Shown here: positions 9,999 to 18,321 of the stretch, in pieces
Numbering within the stretch: the first letter of the stretch is position 1
How the letters are laid out: every line of letters begins with the position of its first letter
Origin: JAXDMK01 sp963765955
GTDB taxonomy: Bacteria; Actinomycetota; Acidimicrobiia; Acidimicrobiales; AC-14
NCBI GenBank assembly: GCA_963765955.1
Contig: CAVXYA010000002.1
Location: forward strand, 806,001-870,000
Reading direction: 5' to 3'
Length of the DNA: 64,000 nt
The notes under the pieces: model-generated
Database searches by the model: none
Seen by the model: the letters and a program-made list of their open reading frames with translations, nothing else
Told to the model about the DNA's origin: nothing
Position numbers and translations under genes: made by a program

Positions 9999-11349
9999 CC
10001 TGCGGGCTGCCGGACCGTGGGTCAGCGCTTTTTCCCCTTCTTGCGGGGGCGAGGGGCGCCGGGGGTGCTGGGTTTGGCCGTCGGGCGGGGAGTGCCGGGG
10101 GCGGCGGGTTTGGCGGCTGGTGGGCGTGGGGCGGGCCGGTACGAGGACGTCGCTCGACTTGGCCCCCGTCTTCGCCGGTGCCGGCTTCGACGCCTGGGAC
10201 TGCTTCGCCGACTGCGACTGCTTCGACGCCGGGAGCTTTGGCTGGCGCTGCTGCCTTGGTGGCCGGCTTGGGCGGCTTGGTGGTGCCGGACGATGGCGAC
10301 TGCTTGCCCTTGCCGTTGGTTGGGCCGGCGCCACCGCCGGCCAAGGCGGCTGCGGCCGCGGGCGTGAGGAGGCCGGCGCCGCCGCCCTTGGCCTCGATGC
10401 GCTGGCGTACCGCCGCGTACCGGGGCTCCCGCTCCTTGAGCATGGCCAGGACGGGGGCGGCGATGAAGATCGACGAGTAGGCGCCGGTGAGGAGGCCGAC
10501 CAGCAGGGCCAGGCCGAAGTCCTTCAGGGTTGTGGCGCCCATCACCCCAGCCCCGATGAGCAGGATCGACAGGATCGGCAGGATCGCAACCAGCGACGTG
10601 TTCAGCGACCGCATGAGGACCTGGTTCATCGACAGGTTGACCGTGTCGGTGTAGGTCATACGGCCGGTGGCCGACAGCCCGCGCGAGTTCTCCTCCACCT
10701 TGTCGAACACGACGATGGTGTCGTACAGCGAGTACCCGAGGATGGTCAGGAACGCGACCACGGTGGCCGGGGTCACCTCGAACCGGGAGATCGAGTAGAC
10801 GCCGACCGTCACCAGGATGTCGTGCACCACCGCGGCGAGGGCGGCGACCGCCATCTTCCACTCGAAGCGGAGCCAGATGTAGGCCGAGATGAGGACGAAG
10901 AACACGATGAGGGCGGTGCGGGCCTTCTTGGTGACGTCCTTGCCCCACGACGGACCGACGTCGTTCACGCTCACCTGGGAGGTGTCGACCCCGCCCATCG
11001 TGGCCATGGCGTCGGTCACCTTGGCCTGCTCCTCGGGCACCCGGGTGTCGGACTGCACCCGCACGATGTCGTCGCCCGCGATCTGGATCTTGGCGTCGCC
11101 CAAGCCGAAGGGCCGGAGCTGGTCACGGGCCTCGGTCACCGAGACCCCCGGCGCCCGCACCTCCCACGACGTGCCGCCCTTGAAGTCGATGCCGTAGTTG
11201 AGTCCCTGGGTGAGCAGGGAGATCACCCCCGCGGCGATGACCAGCCCCGACGCGAGGAACCAGATGCGGGCCCGGCCGGCGAAGTCGAAGGCCGTCTCGC
11301 CGTGGTAGAGGCGGTGGCGGAGGGTGCGGCCCTCGGCGTCACGGCTCAT
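9994..11349 (-). CDS. secF: Protein translocase subunit SecF
   Basis: With SecD it forms the membrane complex that uses the proton motive force to aid late steps of Sec export. The RND-type SecF core is intact: a first membrane helix near residues 30-50, the YGIDFKGGTSWEV signature, then five more helices ending near PRYAAVRQRI. After about residue 340 the protein becomes a Lys/Pro/Ala tail. In this tail the sensible coding signal moves across three frames: KPATKAAAPAK, then SKQSQSAKQSQASKPAPAK, then KPSTPGAPRPRKKGKKR with a stop at 10022-10024. The natural end is therefore probably 10022, with two indels in the tail. The uncorrected frame runs to 9994. It follows secD by 10 bases. Confidence 0.92.
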   Translation of the reverse strand: MSRDAEGRTLRHRLYHGETAFDFAGRARIWFLASGLVIAAGVISLLTQGLNYGIDFKGGTSWEVRAPGVSVTEARDQLRPFGLGDAKIQIAGDDIVRVQSDTRVPEEQAKVTDAMATMGGVDTSQVSVNDVGPSWGKDVTKKARTALIVFFVLISAYIWLRFEWKMAVAALAAVVHDILVTVGVYSISRFEVTPATVVAFLTILGYSLYDTIVVFDKVEENSRGLSATGRMTYTDTVNLSMNQVLMRSLNTSLVAILPILSILLIGAGVMGATTLKDFGLALLVGLLTGAYSSIFIAAPVLAMLKEREPRYAAVRQRIEAKGGGAGLLTPAAAAALAGGGAGPTNGKGKQSPSSGTTKPPKPATKAAAPAKAPGVEAVAVGEAVPGVEAGTGEDGGQVERRPRTGPPHAHQPPNPPPPALPARRPNPAPPAPLAPARRGKSADPRSGSPQG

Positions 11350-11359
11350 CTTGGCCGGC

Positions 11360-12796
11360 TCATTGGGACGCGACCGCCGGCGCGTTCAGGCCCCGGGCCA
11401 CCCCCACCCAGCGGGCCTCGGTGAACAGCCGGCTGCGGCCGAGGAGCACCACCATGGGTCGGGTGAAGACGTAGGCCACCACCACGTCGAGGAGGGTGGA
11501 CAGGGCCAGGAAGAAGGCGAAGCCCCGCACCGATCCGACGCTCAGCACGTACAGCACGATGGCCCCGATGAACGAGGCCGCGTCGGCCGCGAGGATCGTG
11601 CGGTAGGCCCGGGAGAAACCCCGGTCGACCGACGACCGGATGGTCTTGCCCGAGCGGATCTCGTCCTTCAGCCGCTCGAAGTACACGACGTAGGAGTCGA
11701 CGGTGACGCCCACCGAAACGATGATCCCGGTGGCCCCGGCGAGGGTGAGGGCGAGGCCATTGGACTGGCCCAGAAAGGTGACCAGGGAGTACATCAGGGC
11801 GCCCGACACCAGCAGGCCGAGCCACACGACCATCCCGAGGGCCCGGTAGTAGAGGACCATGTAGAGGGCGACGAGGGCCAGGCCGACGAGGCCGGCAATG
11901 ATGCCGGCCCGAAGGGAGTCGCGGCCCAGGCTGGCCGACACCGTCTGCACCGTCTGGCGGTCGAGCTGGACGGGCAACGAGCCGTAGCGGAGCACGAGGG
12001 CCAGGTCCTTGGCCTCGGACTCGCTGAAGTTGCCGGTGATCTGGGCCGAGCCCGGGAAGTTGGTGGTCTGGAGGCTGGGTGCCGACCGCACCAGCCCGTC
12101 GAGGTCGATGGCGATCTGGCCGTTGATGCCGACCTTCTCGGCCATGGTGTTCCACTGGGTGCTGCCGGAGGAGGTGAGGTCGAACTCGACCTCCCAAACG
12201 CCGTTGTTGGGGTTCACCGTGGCCGACGCCGACGACAGGGCCTCGCCCGTGACCTCCGCCGGCCCCAGCAGGTAGCGGGCGGTGACGTTGCCGTTGTCGT
12301 CCTTCTCGGGCAGGACCACCGTGGCCTCGGGACTGTTCTCCTCGGGCGGGGTGGTCTTGTCGATGTCGACGGGAGCCGAGGTGGGGGGACTGCCGGGAAC
12401 GGTGGTGGTCGGCTCGGCCGGAACGGTGGTGGAAGCCGACGGTTGGGGCGGGAGCAGCTGGAGCACGGGCCGGAAGTAGAGCTGGGCGGTCTGGCCCACC
12501 ACCTCGACCGCCCGGTCCTTGTTCTTGACCCCCGGGAGCGAGACGATGATCGAATCGCCCTGGCGGGTGATGTCTGGTTCGGCCACGCCCAGGCCGTCGA
12601 CCCGGTCGCGGATGATCTCGATGGCCTGGTCGAGAACGCCCGACGCCACCGCCTCCCGAGGCTTGAGCACCACCGAGGCCCCGCCCTGGAGGTCGAGGCC
12701 GAGTTCGGGCGAATTACCGCTGGCGACCGTCGCCCCGAGGGAGACCGCGGCCACCACCAGGACGCCTATGAGGCAGATCCACATCGAACGCCGCAC
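11360..12796 (-). CDS. secD: Protein translocase subunit SecD
   Basis: Partner of SecF in the Sec accessory complex. The 478-residue protein opens with a membrane helix, then LGLDLQGGASVVL and DRVDGLGVAEPDI, both SecD signatures. A large extracytoplasmic domain follows, with a Pro/Thr/Ser-rich insertion (about residues 120-160) common in actinobacterial SecD. The C-terminal half has five membrane segments with the conserved TGIIVSVGVTVDS region. The stop lies 10 bases before secF. It is preceded by yajC with a 3-base gap, so yajC-secD-secF is one operon. Confidence 0.95.
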   Translation of the reverse strand: MRRSMWICLIGVLVVAAVSLGATVASGNSPELGLDLQGGASVVLKPREAVASGVLDQAIEIIRDRVDGLGVAEPDITRQGDSIIVSLPGVKNKDRAVEVVGQTAQLYFRPVLQLLPPQPSASTTVPAEPTTTVPGSPPTSAPVDIDKTTPPEENSPEATVVLPEKDDNGNVTARYLLGPAEVTGEALSSASATVNPNNGVWEVEFDLTSSGSTQWNTMAEKVGINGQIAIDLDGLVRSAPSLQTTNFPGSAQITGNFSESEAKDLALVLRYGSLPVQLDRQTVQTVSASLGRDSLRAGIIAGLVGLALVALYMVLYYRALGMVVWLGLLVSGALMYSLVTFLGQSNGLALTLAGATGIIVSVGVTVDSYVVYFERLKDEIRSGKTIRSSVDRGFSRAYRTILAADAASFIGAIVLYVLSVGSVRGFAFFLALSTLLDVVVAYVFTRPMVVLLGRSRLFTEARWVGVARGLNAPAVASQ

Positions 12797-12799
12797 GGA

Positions 12800-13270
12800 T
12801 CAGGTCTTCTCCCCCGTCGGCGGCGGGTTGGACGGTGGAGTCGTCGGCGGCGTCGGCGTCGTCGAGGGTGGCGCTGGCGGCGGAGGGATGTAGGAGATGT
12901 CGGTCTCGGTCACGTCGGGCGGGGCCGGGGGCTCGGCGACCGGCTCGGCATCGAACTGGTCCTCGTCGAACAGGCCGTCCGCGTCGGCGTACGGGTCGTC
13001 GGCGTCGGTGTCGTCGGCGGTGGGCGAGATGCGGGTCTGCACCGCCGAGCGCAGCATCCGGATGGAGGTATCGGGGGCGACCTCGAGGGTGACGATGTCG
13101 TCGACCACCGTGACGATGGTGCCCACGATGCCGCCGGTGGTGATGACCTCGTCACCGGCTGACAGGGTCGACACCAGCTGCTGGTGCTCACGGACGCGAC
13201 GCTGTTGGGGGCGGATGAGCAACGCCCACATCAGGCCGAACGTGATGATGAGAGGGAGAAGGGCTTCCAT
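12800..13270 (-). CDS. yajC: Preprotein translocase subunit YajC
   Basis: Small single-pass membrane protein that associates with SecDF. The helix LLPLIITFGLMWALL is followed directly by RPQQRR, the standard YajC pattern, and by the domain with LSAGDEVITTGGIVG. It is 156 residues, longer than most YajC proteins because of an acidic and then Pro/Thr-rich tail from about residue 90. First gene of the yajC-secD-secF unit. Confidence 0.93.
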   Translation of the reverse strand: MEALLPLIITFGLMWALLIRPQQRRVREHQQLVSTLSAGDEVITTGGIVGTIVTVVDDIVTLEVAPDTSIRMLRSAVQTRISPTADDTDADDPYADADGLFDEDQFDAEPVAEPPAPPDVTETDISYIPPPPAPPSTTPTPPTTPPSNPPPTGEKT

Positions 13271-13374
13271 GGCGAGGGAGGCCCGAAGGCCCGCCGCGAC
13301 ACTACCTGGGTCGTGGCGGCCCGGTCAGGGCGGCCGGTCAGGGCGGCCGGTCAGGGCGGCCGGGTCAGGCGGGC

Positions 13375-14425
13375 TCAGGCGGGCTCGGCGAACAGGGAGG
13401 GGGCGCCGGGGAGGCCGTTGGCGGTGGCCGGCGGCGCGAGACCGAGGTGCTGCCAGGCGGCGGGGGTGGCCACCCTCCCCCGGGGCGTGCGCTGGAGAAG
13501 GCCCAGCTGGAGAAGGAACGGCTCGTAGACGTCCTCCACCGTCTCCGGCTCCTCGCCCACGCAGATGGCCACCGTCGACAACCCCACCGGGCCCCCGCCG
13601 AAGCGCAGGCAGACGGCGCCCAGGATGGCCCGGTCGACCTTGTCGAGGCCCTGGGCGTCGACCTCGAACAGCTCGAGGGCGGCGTCGGCGATAGCCCGGG
13701 TAACCACGCCGTCGCTGCGCACCTCGGCGAAGTCGCGCACCCGGCGCAGGAGCCGGTTGGCGATGCGGGGGGTGCCGCGGGCCCGGCGGGCGATCTCGAA
13801 GCTTCCTTCGGCGTCGAGGGGCACGCCCATGATGCCGGCCGCCCGGCGCACGATCGCCTCCAGCTCGTCGACCCGGTAGTAAGTCGAGCCGGGCAACGAA
13901 GCCGAAGCGGTCACGCAGGGGCCCGGTGATGAGGCCGGTGCGGGTGGTGGCGCCGACGAGCGTGAAGCGGGGCAGGTCGAGGCGGATGGAGCGGGCCGAC
14001 GGGCCCTTGCCGATGACGATGTCGAGCTGGAAGTCCTCCATCGCCGGGTAGAGGACCTCCTCCACCACCCGGCTCAGGCGGTGGATCTCGTCGATGAACA
14101 GCACGTCGCCCTCGTCGAGGTTGGTGAGGACCGAGGCCAGGTCGCCCGCCCGTTCGAGGGCGGGGCCGGACGTGATGCGCAGGCTCACCCCCATCTCAGC
14201 GGCCACGATGCCGGCCAGGCTGGTCTTGCCCAGGCCCGGCGGGCCCGCGAACAGGAGGTGGTCGACCGGCTCGCCTCGGCCCCGGGCCGCGCCCAGGAGG
14301 ATCTCGAGGTGCTGGCGAAGCTGGGCCTGGCCCACGAACTCGGCGAGGCGCCGGGGCCGCAGCGTCACCTCGTCGGGCTTGTCCTCGGGGACGGGGACGG
14401 GCGTGAGCAGCTCGTTCCGGGTCAC
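13375..14425 (-). CDS. ruvB: Holliday junction helicase RuvB, interrupted by a frameshift
   Basis: ATPase motor for branch migration. The N-terminal half has Walker A (GPPGLGKTSLA), Walker B (VLFIDEIHRLS), sensor residues (VGATTRTG) and the LRDRFGFVARLDYY region. The C-terminal half has the lid and winged-helix domain (YRVDELEAIVRRAA, RGTPRIANRLLRRVRDFA). One extra T near 13880-13883 shifts the frame inside ARLDYYRVDE. The start is a GTG at 14425 that overlaps the ruvA stop as GTGA, which suggests translational coupling. Merged length is about 350 residues, normal for RuvB. The disruption is most likely a sequence error. Confidence 0.92.
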
Positions 14426-15048
14426 CGGTTCGCCCCCAGGAGGCGGAGGGCGCGGCGGAGGAGGTCCTCCACGCCGTCGCCCGCGGGCAGGTCGCGCAGG
14501 GCGTGGTGGACCTCGTCGGGCTCGTAGCCCAGTGCCCCGAGGGCGGCCCGCACCTCGGCCCGGGTGGAGACCGACCCGTTGCCGTCGGCGTGGGTGCCGC
14601 CGGCCGCTGCGGCTGCGGCCTGGGCGGCGGCGTCGTCGTCGGGCAGGTCGAGGCGGGACTTGAGCTCGATCAGGAGCCGGGCCGCCGTCTTGCGGCCCAC
14701 CCCGGGGACGAGCATGAGGGCCTCGAGGTCGCCGTCGCCCAGGGCCAGGCGGAGCTGGGGCGGAGCGTGGACCGACAGGATGGCGAGGGCCAGGGCCGGC
14801 CCCACCCCGTGGGCGCCGATGAGCGCCTCGAAGCAATCGCGCTCGTCGCGGGAGGCGAACCCGTAGAGGGTGAGCGAGTCCTCCCGCACGTTGAGGTGGG
14901 TGTGGACCACGGCGGTGGCGCCGAGCTCGCCCAGGTGGGCCATGGCCGACGGGGGGACGGTGACCCGGTAGCCGACGCCGCCCACCTCGAGCAGCAGCTC
15001 GCCCCGGGACGAGCGGTGGACGACGGTGCCCCGCAGGGATCCGATCAT
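14422..15048 (-). CDS. ruvA: Holliday junction DNA-binding protein RuvA
   Basis: Binds four-way junctions and loads RuvB. The 208-residue protein starts MIGSLRGTVV, the typical OB-fold opening. It has the two helix-hairpin-helix motifs (GAHGVGPALALAIL and MLVPGVGRKTAARLL), an alanine-rich linker, and the C-terminal domain that contacts RuvB (VRAALGALGY). The ATG at 15048 overlaps the ruvC stop by ATGA, and the stop overlaps the ruvB start. ruvC-ruvA-ruvB is thus a tightly coupled operon. Confidence 0.95.
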   Translation of the reverse strand: MIGSLRGTVVHRSSRGELLLEVGGVGYRVTVPPSAMAHLGELGATAVVHTHLNVREDSLTLYGFASRDERDCFEALIGAHGVGPALALAILSVHAPPQLRLALGDGDLEALMLVPGVGRKTAARLLIELKSRLDLPDDDAAAQAAAAAAGGTHADGNGSVSTRAEVRAALGALGYEPDEVHHALRDLPAGDGVEDLLRRALRLLGANR

Positions 15049-15557
15049 CGGGTCGGCGTCCGGCCCGCCAGGCGGGCCCGGAGGGGGGCGCTGGCCAGGT
15101 GGGTGAGGGCGAGGGCGAGGGCATCGGCGGTGTCGGGCGGCCTGGGCCGCTCGGCCAGGCCGAGAAGCGACTGCACCATGCGCTGCACCTGCTCCTTGGA
15201 CGCCGAGCCGTAGCCGGCCACCGCCTGCTTGACCTCGTTGGGCGTGTACTGGACCACCTCGCACCCGGCGGCGGCGGCGATGGCCAGGGCCAGCCCGCTG
15301 GCCTGCCCGACCGACATGGCCGTGCGGGCGTTGACCTGGAAGAACACCCGCTCGACGGCCACCGCGTCGGGCCGCAGCTCCTCGACCAGCGCCTGCAGGT
15401 CGCCGTGGAGGGCGGCCAGGCGGGCGGGGAGGGGATCCGACGGTGGAGTGGTTATGACGCCGGCGGCCACGACGATGGCCTGCCGGCCGACGCCGCCGGA
15501 CAAGCAGCCGTAGCCACACCGGGAAACCCCCGGGTCGATTCCCAGGACGACGAACAT
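15045..15557 (-). CDS. ruvC: Holliday junction resolvase RuvC
   Basis: Endonuclease that cuts Holliday junctions. Acidic catalytic residues are in place: Asp in GIDPGVSRCGYG, Glu in AVERVFFQVN, and the Asp pair in PPDTADALALAL. From the ATG at 15557 it is 170 residues, the usual length. The frame stays open upstream, but that extension translates the palindromic repeats and is not RuvC-like. First gene of the ruvCAB unit. Confidence 0.95.
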   Translation of the reverse strand: MFVVLGIDPGVSRCGYGCLSGGVGRQAIVVAAGVITTPPSDPLPARLAALHGDLQALVEELRPDAVAVERVFFQVNARTAMSVGQASGLALAIAAAAGCEVVQYTPNEVKQAVAGYGSASKEQVQRMVQSLLGLAERPRPPDTADALALALTHLASAPLRARLAGRTPTR

Positions 15558-15613
15558 GCGTTCGAAGGGTAGCCGATGCGGCCGCCGGAATCGAGCATCC
15601 TGCCCGCACGGCC

Positions 15614-15879
15614 AACTGGTGACGCCAATGGGCGCCAGGGCGCCCGAAAACGTCACCGGTTCGGCAGGGCGCCGCCAACTGGTGACGCCAATGGCCCCCA
15701 GGAGGGCCGAAAACGTCACCGGTTCGGCAGGGCGCCGCCAACTGGTGACGCCGTGGCCGAGGGCCGAAAAACTGGCGACGCCAATGGCCCCCAGGAGGGC
15801 CGAAAACGTCACCGGTTCGCAGGCCGCCGCCAACTGGTGACGCCAAGGGGCGCCAGGGCGCCCCGAACCGTCACTGGTT
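15614..15879. repeat. Cluster of five 48-bp palindromic elements
   Basis: Copies at 15614-15661, 15677-15724, 15740-15769 (cut short), 15770-15817 and 15832-15879 fill the gap between yebC and ruvC. Each starts with AACTGGTGAC (AACTGGCGAC in copy 4) and ends with GTCACCGGTT or GTCACTGGTT, so the ends form an outer stem. Inside, a second GC-rich palindrome differs between copies but still pairs: GGGCGC/GCGCCC, GGCCC/GGGCC and GGGGCGCC/GGCGCCCC. Related elements occur at 36419-36466 and 42072-42184. Nothing else is recognisable in 15558-15890. Confidence 0.9.
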
Positions 15880-15890
15880 CGTCGGAGGGT

Positions 15891-16640
15891 TCAGGCGGTG
15901 ACGGCCTCCAGGACGGAGTCGGGGATGTCGAAGTTGGCGTAGACGGCCTGGACGTCGTCGTGGTCCTCCAAGGCGTCGACGACGCGTAGCACCTTGCGGG
16001 CGTCGGCCTCGGTCTCCAGGGCGATGGTGGCCGTCGGCAGCATGGTGAGGTCGGCGTCCGTCACCGCCAGGCCCGCCTCCTCCAGGGCGGTGCGCACCTG
16101 GGCCAGCTCGGTGGGGGGCGTGATGACCAGCCACGTGTCGCCCTGGTCGACCAGATCGTCGGCGCCCGCCTCCAGAGCGAGCATCATCAACTCGTCGTCG
16201 TCGGCCGTCTTGGGCACGACCATCGAACCCTTGCGCTCGAACTGCCAGGCCACCGCCCCCGGCTCCGCGCTCGACCCGCCGTTCTTGGAGAAGATGGCCC
16301 GTACGTCGGCGCCGGTGCGGTTGCGGTTGTCGGTGAGGGTCTCCACGTAGACGGCCACTCCGCACGGGGCATAACCCTCGTAGTTCACTGCCTCGTAGCG
16401 CACGCCCTCGAGGCCGCCGGTGGCCCGCTTGATGGCCCGCTCGATCGTGTCGGTGGGCACGGACGCCTCCCGGGCCTTGGTGTACATGGTGCGCAGCGAG
16501 GCGTTGGCCGTCATGTCGGCGCCCCCCTCGCGGGCCGCCACCTCCACCTGGCGCAGGACCTTGGCGAACACCTTGGCCCGGACCTTGTCCTTGGCGCCCT
16601 TCTGGTGCTTGATGGTGGCCCACTTGGAATGGCCGGACAT
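15891..16640 (-). CDS. yebC: YebC/PmpR family protein
   Basis: Cytosolic YebC family. Members act as transcriptional regulators, and some relieve ribosome stalling at proline-rich stretches. The 249-residue protein begins MSGHSKWATIKHQKG, an almost invariant opening, and continues with KVFAKVLRQVEVAAREGG and NYEGYAP-x-GVA. Intact and full length. It lies between ruvC and pdxT, as in mycobacteria. The window encodes one protein ending in a long polyproline run, which would suit a stalling-relief role, but that link is only a suggestion. Confidence 0.93.
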   Translation of the reverse strand: MSGHSKWATIKHQKGAKDKVRAKVFAKVLRQVEVAAREGGADMTANASLRTMYTKAREASVPTDTIERAIKRATGGLEGVRYEAVNYEGYAPCGVAVYVETLTDNRNRTGADVRAIFSKNGGSSAEPGAVAWQFERKGSMVVPKTADDDELMMLALEAGADDLVDQGDTWLVITPPTELAQVRTALEEAGLAVTDADLTMLPTATIALETEADARKVLRVVDALEDHDDVQAVYANFDIPDSVLEAVTA

Positions 16641-16649
16641 GGGTCCTCC

Positions 16650-17225
16650 TTAGGAAGTACGGCTCAGGAAGTGCTGGTGGAGGCGCAGGTCGCCGGCCAG
16701 CTCGGGATGGAAGGCGGAGACCAGGACGTCGCCCTGGCGGCAGAGCACGGGCCGGCCGTCGACACGGGCGAGCACCTCGACCCCCTCGCCCACCCGCTCG
16801 ACAACGGGCGCCCGGATGAACACCGCCGGAAAGGCGCCGCCGGGCAGGCCGTCGACGGCGAGCCGGGTCTCGAACGAGTCGACCTGGCGGCCGAAGGCGT
16901 TGCGGCGGACGGAGACGTCGATGGCACCGAAGCTGCGCTGGTCGGGCCGGCCGTCGAGGACCTCCCCCGCCAGCAGGATCATCCCCGCGCACGTGCCGAA
17001 GGCCGGCAGGCCGTCGGCGAGGAGCTCGGCGATGGGCTCGAACAGGCCCGACGATTCGAGGAGCTTGGACAGGGTGGTGGACTCGCCGCCGGGCAGCACC
17101 AGGCCCTCGATGCCGGCCAGATCGGAAGGGGTGCGCACCTCGACCGGCGCCGCACCCAGGGCGCGCAGTGCCTCAGCGTGGAGCCCGACCGCTCCCTGCA
17201 GGGCGACGATGCCGACCTTGTGCAC
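16650..17225 (-). CDS. pdxT: Glutaminase subunit of PLP synthase
   Basis: Releases ammonia from glutamine for PdxS in the DXP-independent pyridoxal 5'-phosphate route. Class I amidotransferase-like triad: Cys in FGTCAGM, and His-x-Glu in SAFHPEL near the C-terminus. LVLPGGESTT and SVRRNAFGRQVDSFE are PdxT signatures. The start is GTG at 17225 (MHKVGIVALQGAV), giving 191 residues. It follows pdxS in the same direction, with a 74-bp gap filled by short tandem repeats. Confidence 0.95.
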   Translation of the reverse strand: MHKVGIVALQGAVGLHAEALRALGAAPVEVRTPSDLAGIEGLVLPGGESTTLSKLLESSGLFEPIAELLADGLPAFGTCAGMILLAGEVLDGRPDQRSFGAIDVSVRRNAFGRQVDSFETRLAVDGLPGGAFPAVFIRAPVVERVGEGVEVLARVDGRPVLCRQGDVLVSAFHPELAGDLRLHQHFLSRTS

Positions 17226-17235
17226 CTGGCGGCCT

Positions 17236-17291
17236 CTGGGCAGTCATTTCTGGGCAGTCATATCTGGGCAGTCATATCTGGGCAGTCATAG
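17236..17291. repeat. Four 14-bp direct repeats between pdxS and pdxT
   Basis: Units CTGGGCAGTCATNN at 17236-17249, 17250-17263, 17264-17277 and 17278-17291 differ only in the last two bases. They occupy most of the gap between the pdxS stop (17300) and the pdxT start (17225). On the coding strand each unit carries ATGACTGCCCAG. They could be a repeated binding site or a slippage-prone tract; nothing in the sequence decides. Confidence 0.9.
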
Positions 17292-17299
17292 CTGCGACG

Positions 17300-18211
17300 T
17301 CACCAGCCGCGCTCCGAGAGGCGGACGCCGAGGGTGCCGATCTCCTGGCCGGGCATCGCCGCCCCCAGCCCCCGGCTGACCTTGGCCACGATGTGGGCGT
17401 CGTTGAAGTGGGCGGTGGCCTCCACGACGGCCTTGGCCATGGCCTCGGGATCGGCGCTCTTGAAGATGCCCGACCCGACGAACACGGCCTCCGCTCCCAG
17501 CTGCATCACCAGGGCGGCGTCGGCCGGGCCGGAGATGCCGCCGGCGCAGAACATGGGGACGGGAAGGCGTCCGGCCTCGGCCACCTCCTCGACCAGGGTG
17601 ATCGGCGCCTGCAACGTCTTGGCCCACGCGTAGCGCTCGGCCGAGTCGGCCACCGTCAGCTTGCGGATGTCGCCCAGGATCGAGCGCAGGTGGCGGACCG
17701 CCTCCACGATGTTGCCGGTGCCGGCCTCGCCCTTGGAGCGGATCATGGCCGCCCCCTCGGAGATGCGGCGCAGGGCCTCGCCCAGGTTGGTGGCGCCGCA
17801 GACGAAGGGAACGGTGAACGCCCACTTGTCGATGTGGTGGGCCTCGTCGGCCGGGGTGAGGACCTCGCTCTCGTCGACGAAGTCGACCCCCAGCGCCTCC
17901 AGCACCTGGGCCTCGACGAAGTGCCCGATGCGGGCCTTGGCCATGACGGGGATGGTGACCGCGGCCTGGATCGCCTCGATCATGGCCGGGTCGCTCATGC
18001 GGGCCACCCCGCCGTCGCGCCGGATGTCGGCCGGGACCCGCTCGAGGGCCATCACCGCCACCGCGCCGGCGTCCTCCGCCACCTTGGCCTGGTCGGCGTT
18101 GACGACGTCCATGATCACGCCGCCCTTGAGCATCTCGGCCAGGCCCCGCTTCACCAGGTCGCTACCCGTCGTCGGCCGCACCGCCGGCCGGGTGGTCTGC
18201 TCGTCCGTCAC
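17300..18211 (-). CDS. pdxS: PLP synthase lyase subunit
   Basis: Builds pyridoxal 5'-phosphate from ribose 5-phosphate, glyceraldehyde 3-phosphate and ammonia supplied by PdxT. The 303-residue TIM-barrel protein has GLAEMLKGGVIMDVVN, ALERVPADIR and AKARIGHFVEAQ. The Asp of MDVVN and the Lys of AKARIG are expected active-site residues. The C-terminus is intact. The start is GTG at 18211 (MTDEQTTRPAV). A group II intron ends within about ten bases of this start, so the native promoter may be separated from the gene and expression may depend on intron splicing or read-through. Confidence 0.95.
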   Translation of the reverse strand: MTDEQTTRPAVRPTTGSDLVKRGLAEMLKGGVIMDVVNADQAKVAEDAGAVAVMALERVPADIRRDGGVARMSDPAMIEAIQAAVTIPVMAKARIGHFVEAQVLEALGVDFVDESEVLTPADEAHHIDKWAFTVPFVCGATNLGEALRRISEGAAMIRSKGEAGTGNIVEAVRHLRSILGDIRKLTVADSAERYAWAKTLQAPITLVEEVAEAGRLPVPMFCAGGISGPADAALVMQLGAEAVFVGSGIFKSADPEAMAKAVVEATAHFNDAHIVAKVSRGLGAAMPGQEIGTLGVRLSERGW

Positions 18212-18266
18212 TGGTGGTCAGGGGCGCGTCGCTCGACAAGCGAGCACGTTTCCCCATCCCCCTTTC

Positions 18267-18299
18267 AATCCGTGCGTGCGGTTTTCCCGCACACGGCTT
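18267..18299 (-). ncRNA. Group II intron domain V
   Basis: On the minus strand this reads AAGCCGTGTGCGG, GAAAA, CCGCACGCACGGATT. It forms the expected two-part stem capped by a GNRA-type tetraloop, with the AGC catalytic triad at the base of the 5' strand. The pattern closely matches bacterial domain V and fixes the orientation and 3' end of the intron. Confidence 0.85.
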
Positions 18300-18321
18300 A
18301 CCGATGGTCTTCTGGACATGG

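Noticed and set aside
15558..15833. Extending RuvC upstream to 15833
   Set aside because: The extra codons translate the palindromic repeats (repeated EPVTFSALLGAIGVTSW), and RuvC proteins start at the GIDPG strand.
15614..15879. CRISPR array
   Set aside because: The units are palindromic throughout, spacing is irregular and short (15-16 bp between complete copies), there are no unique spacers of even length, and single copies occur elsewhere. No cas genes are present.
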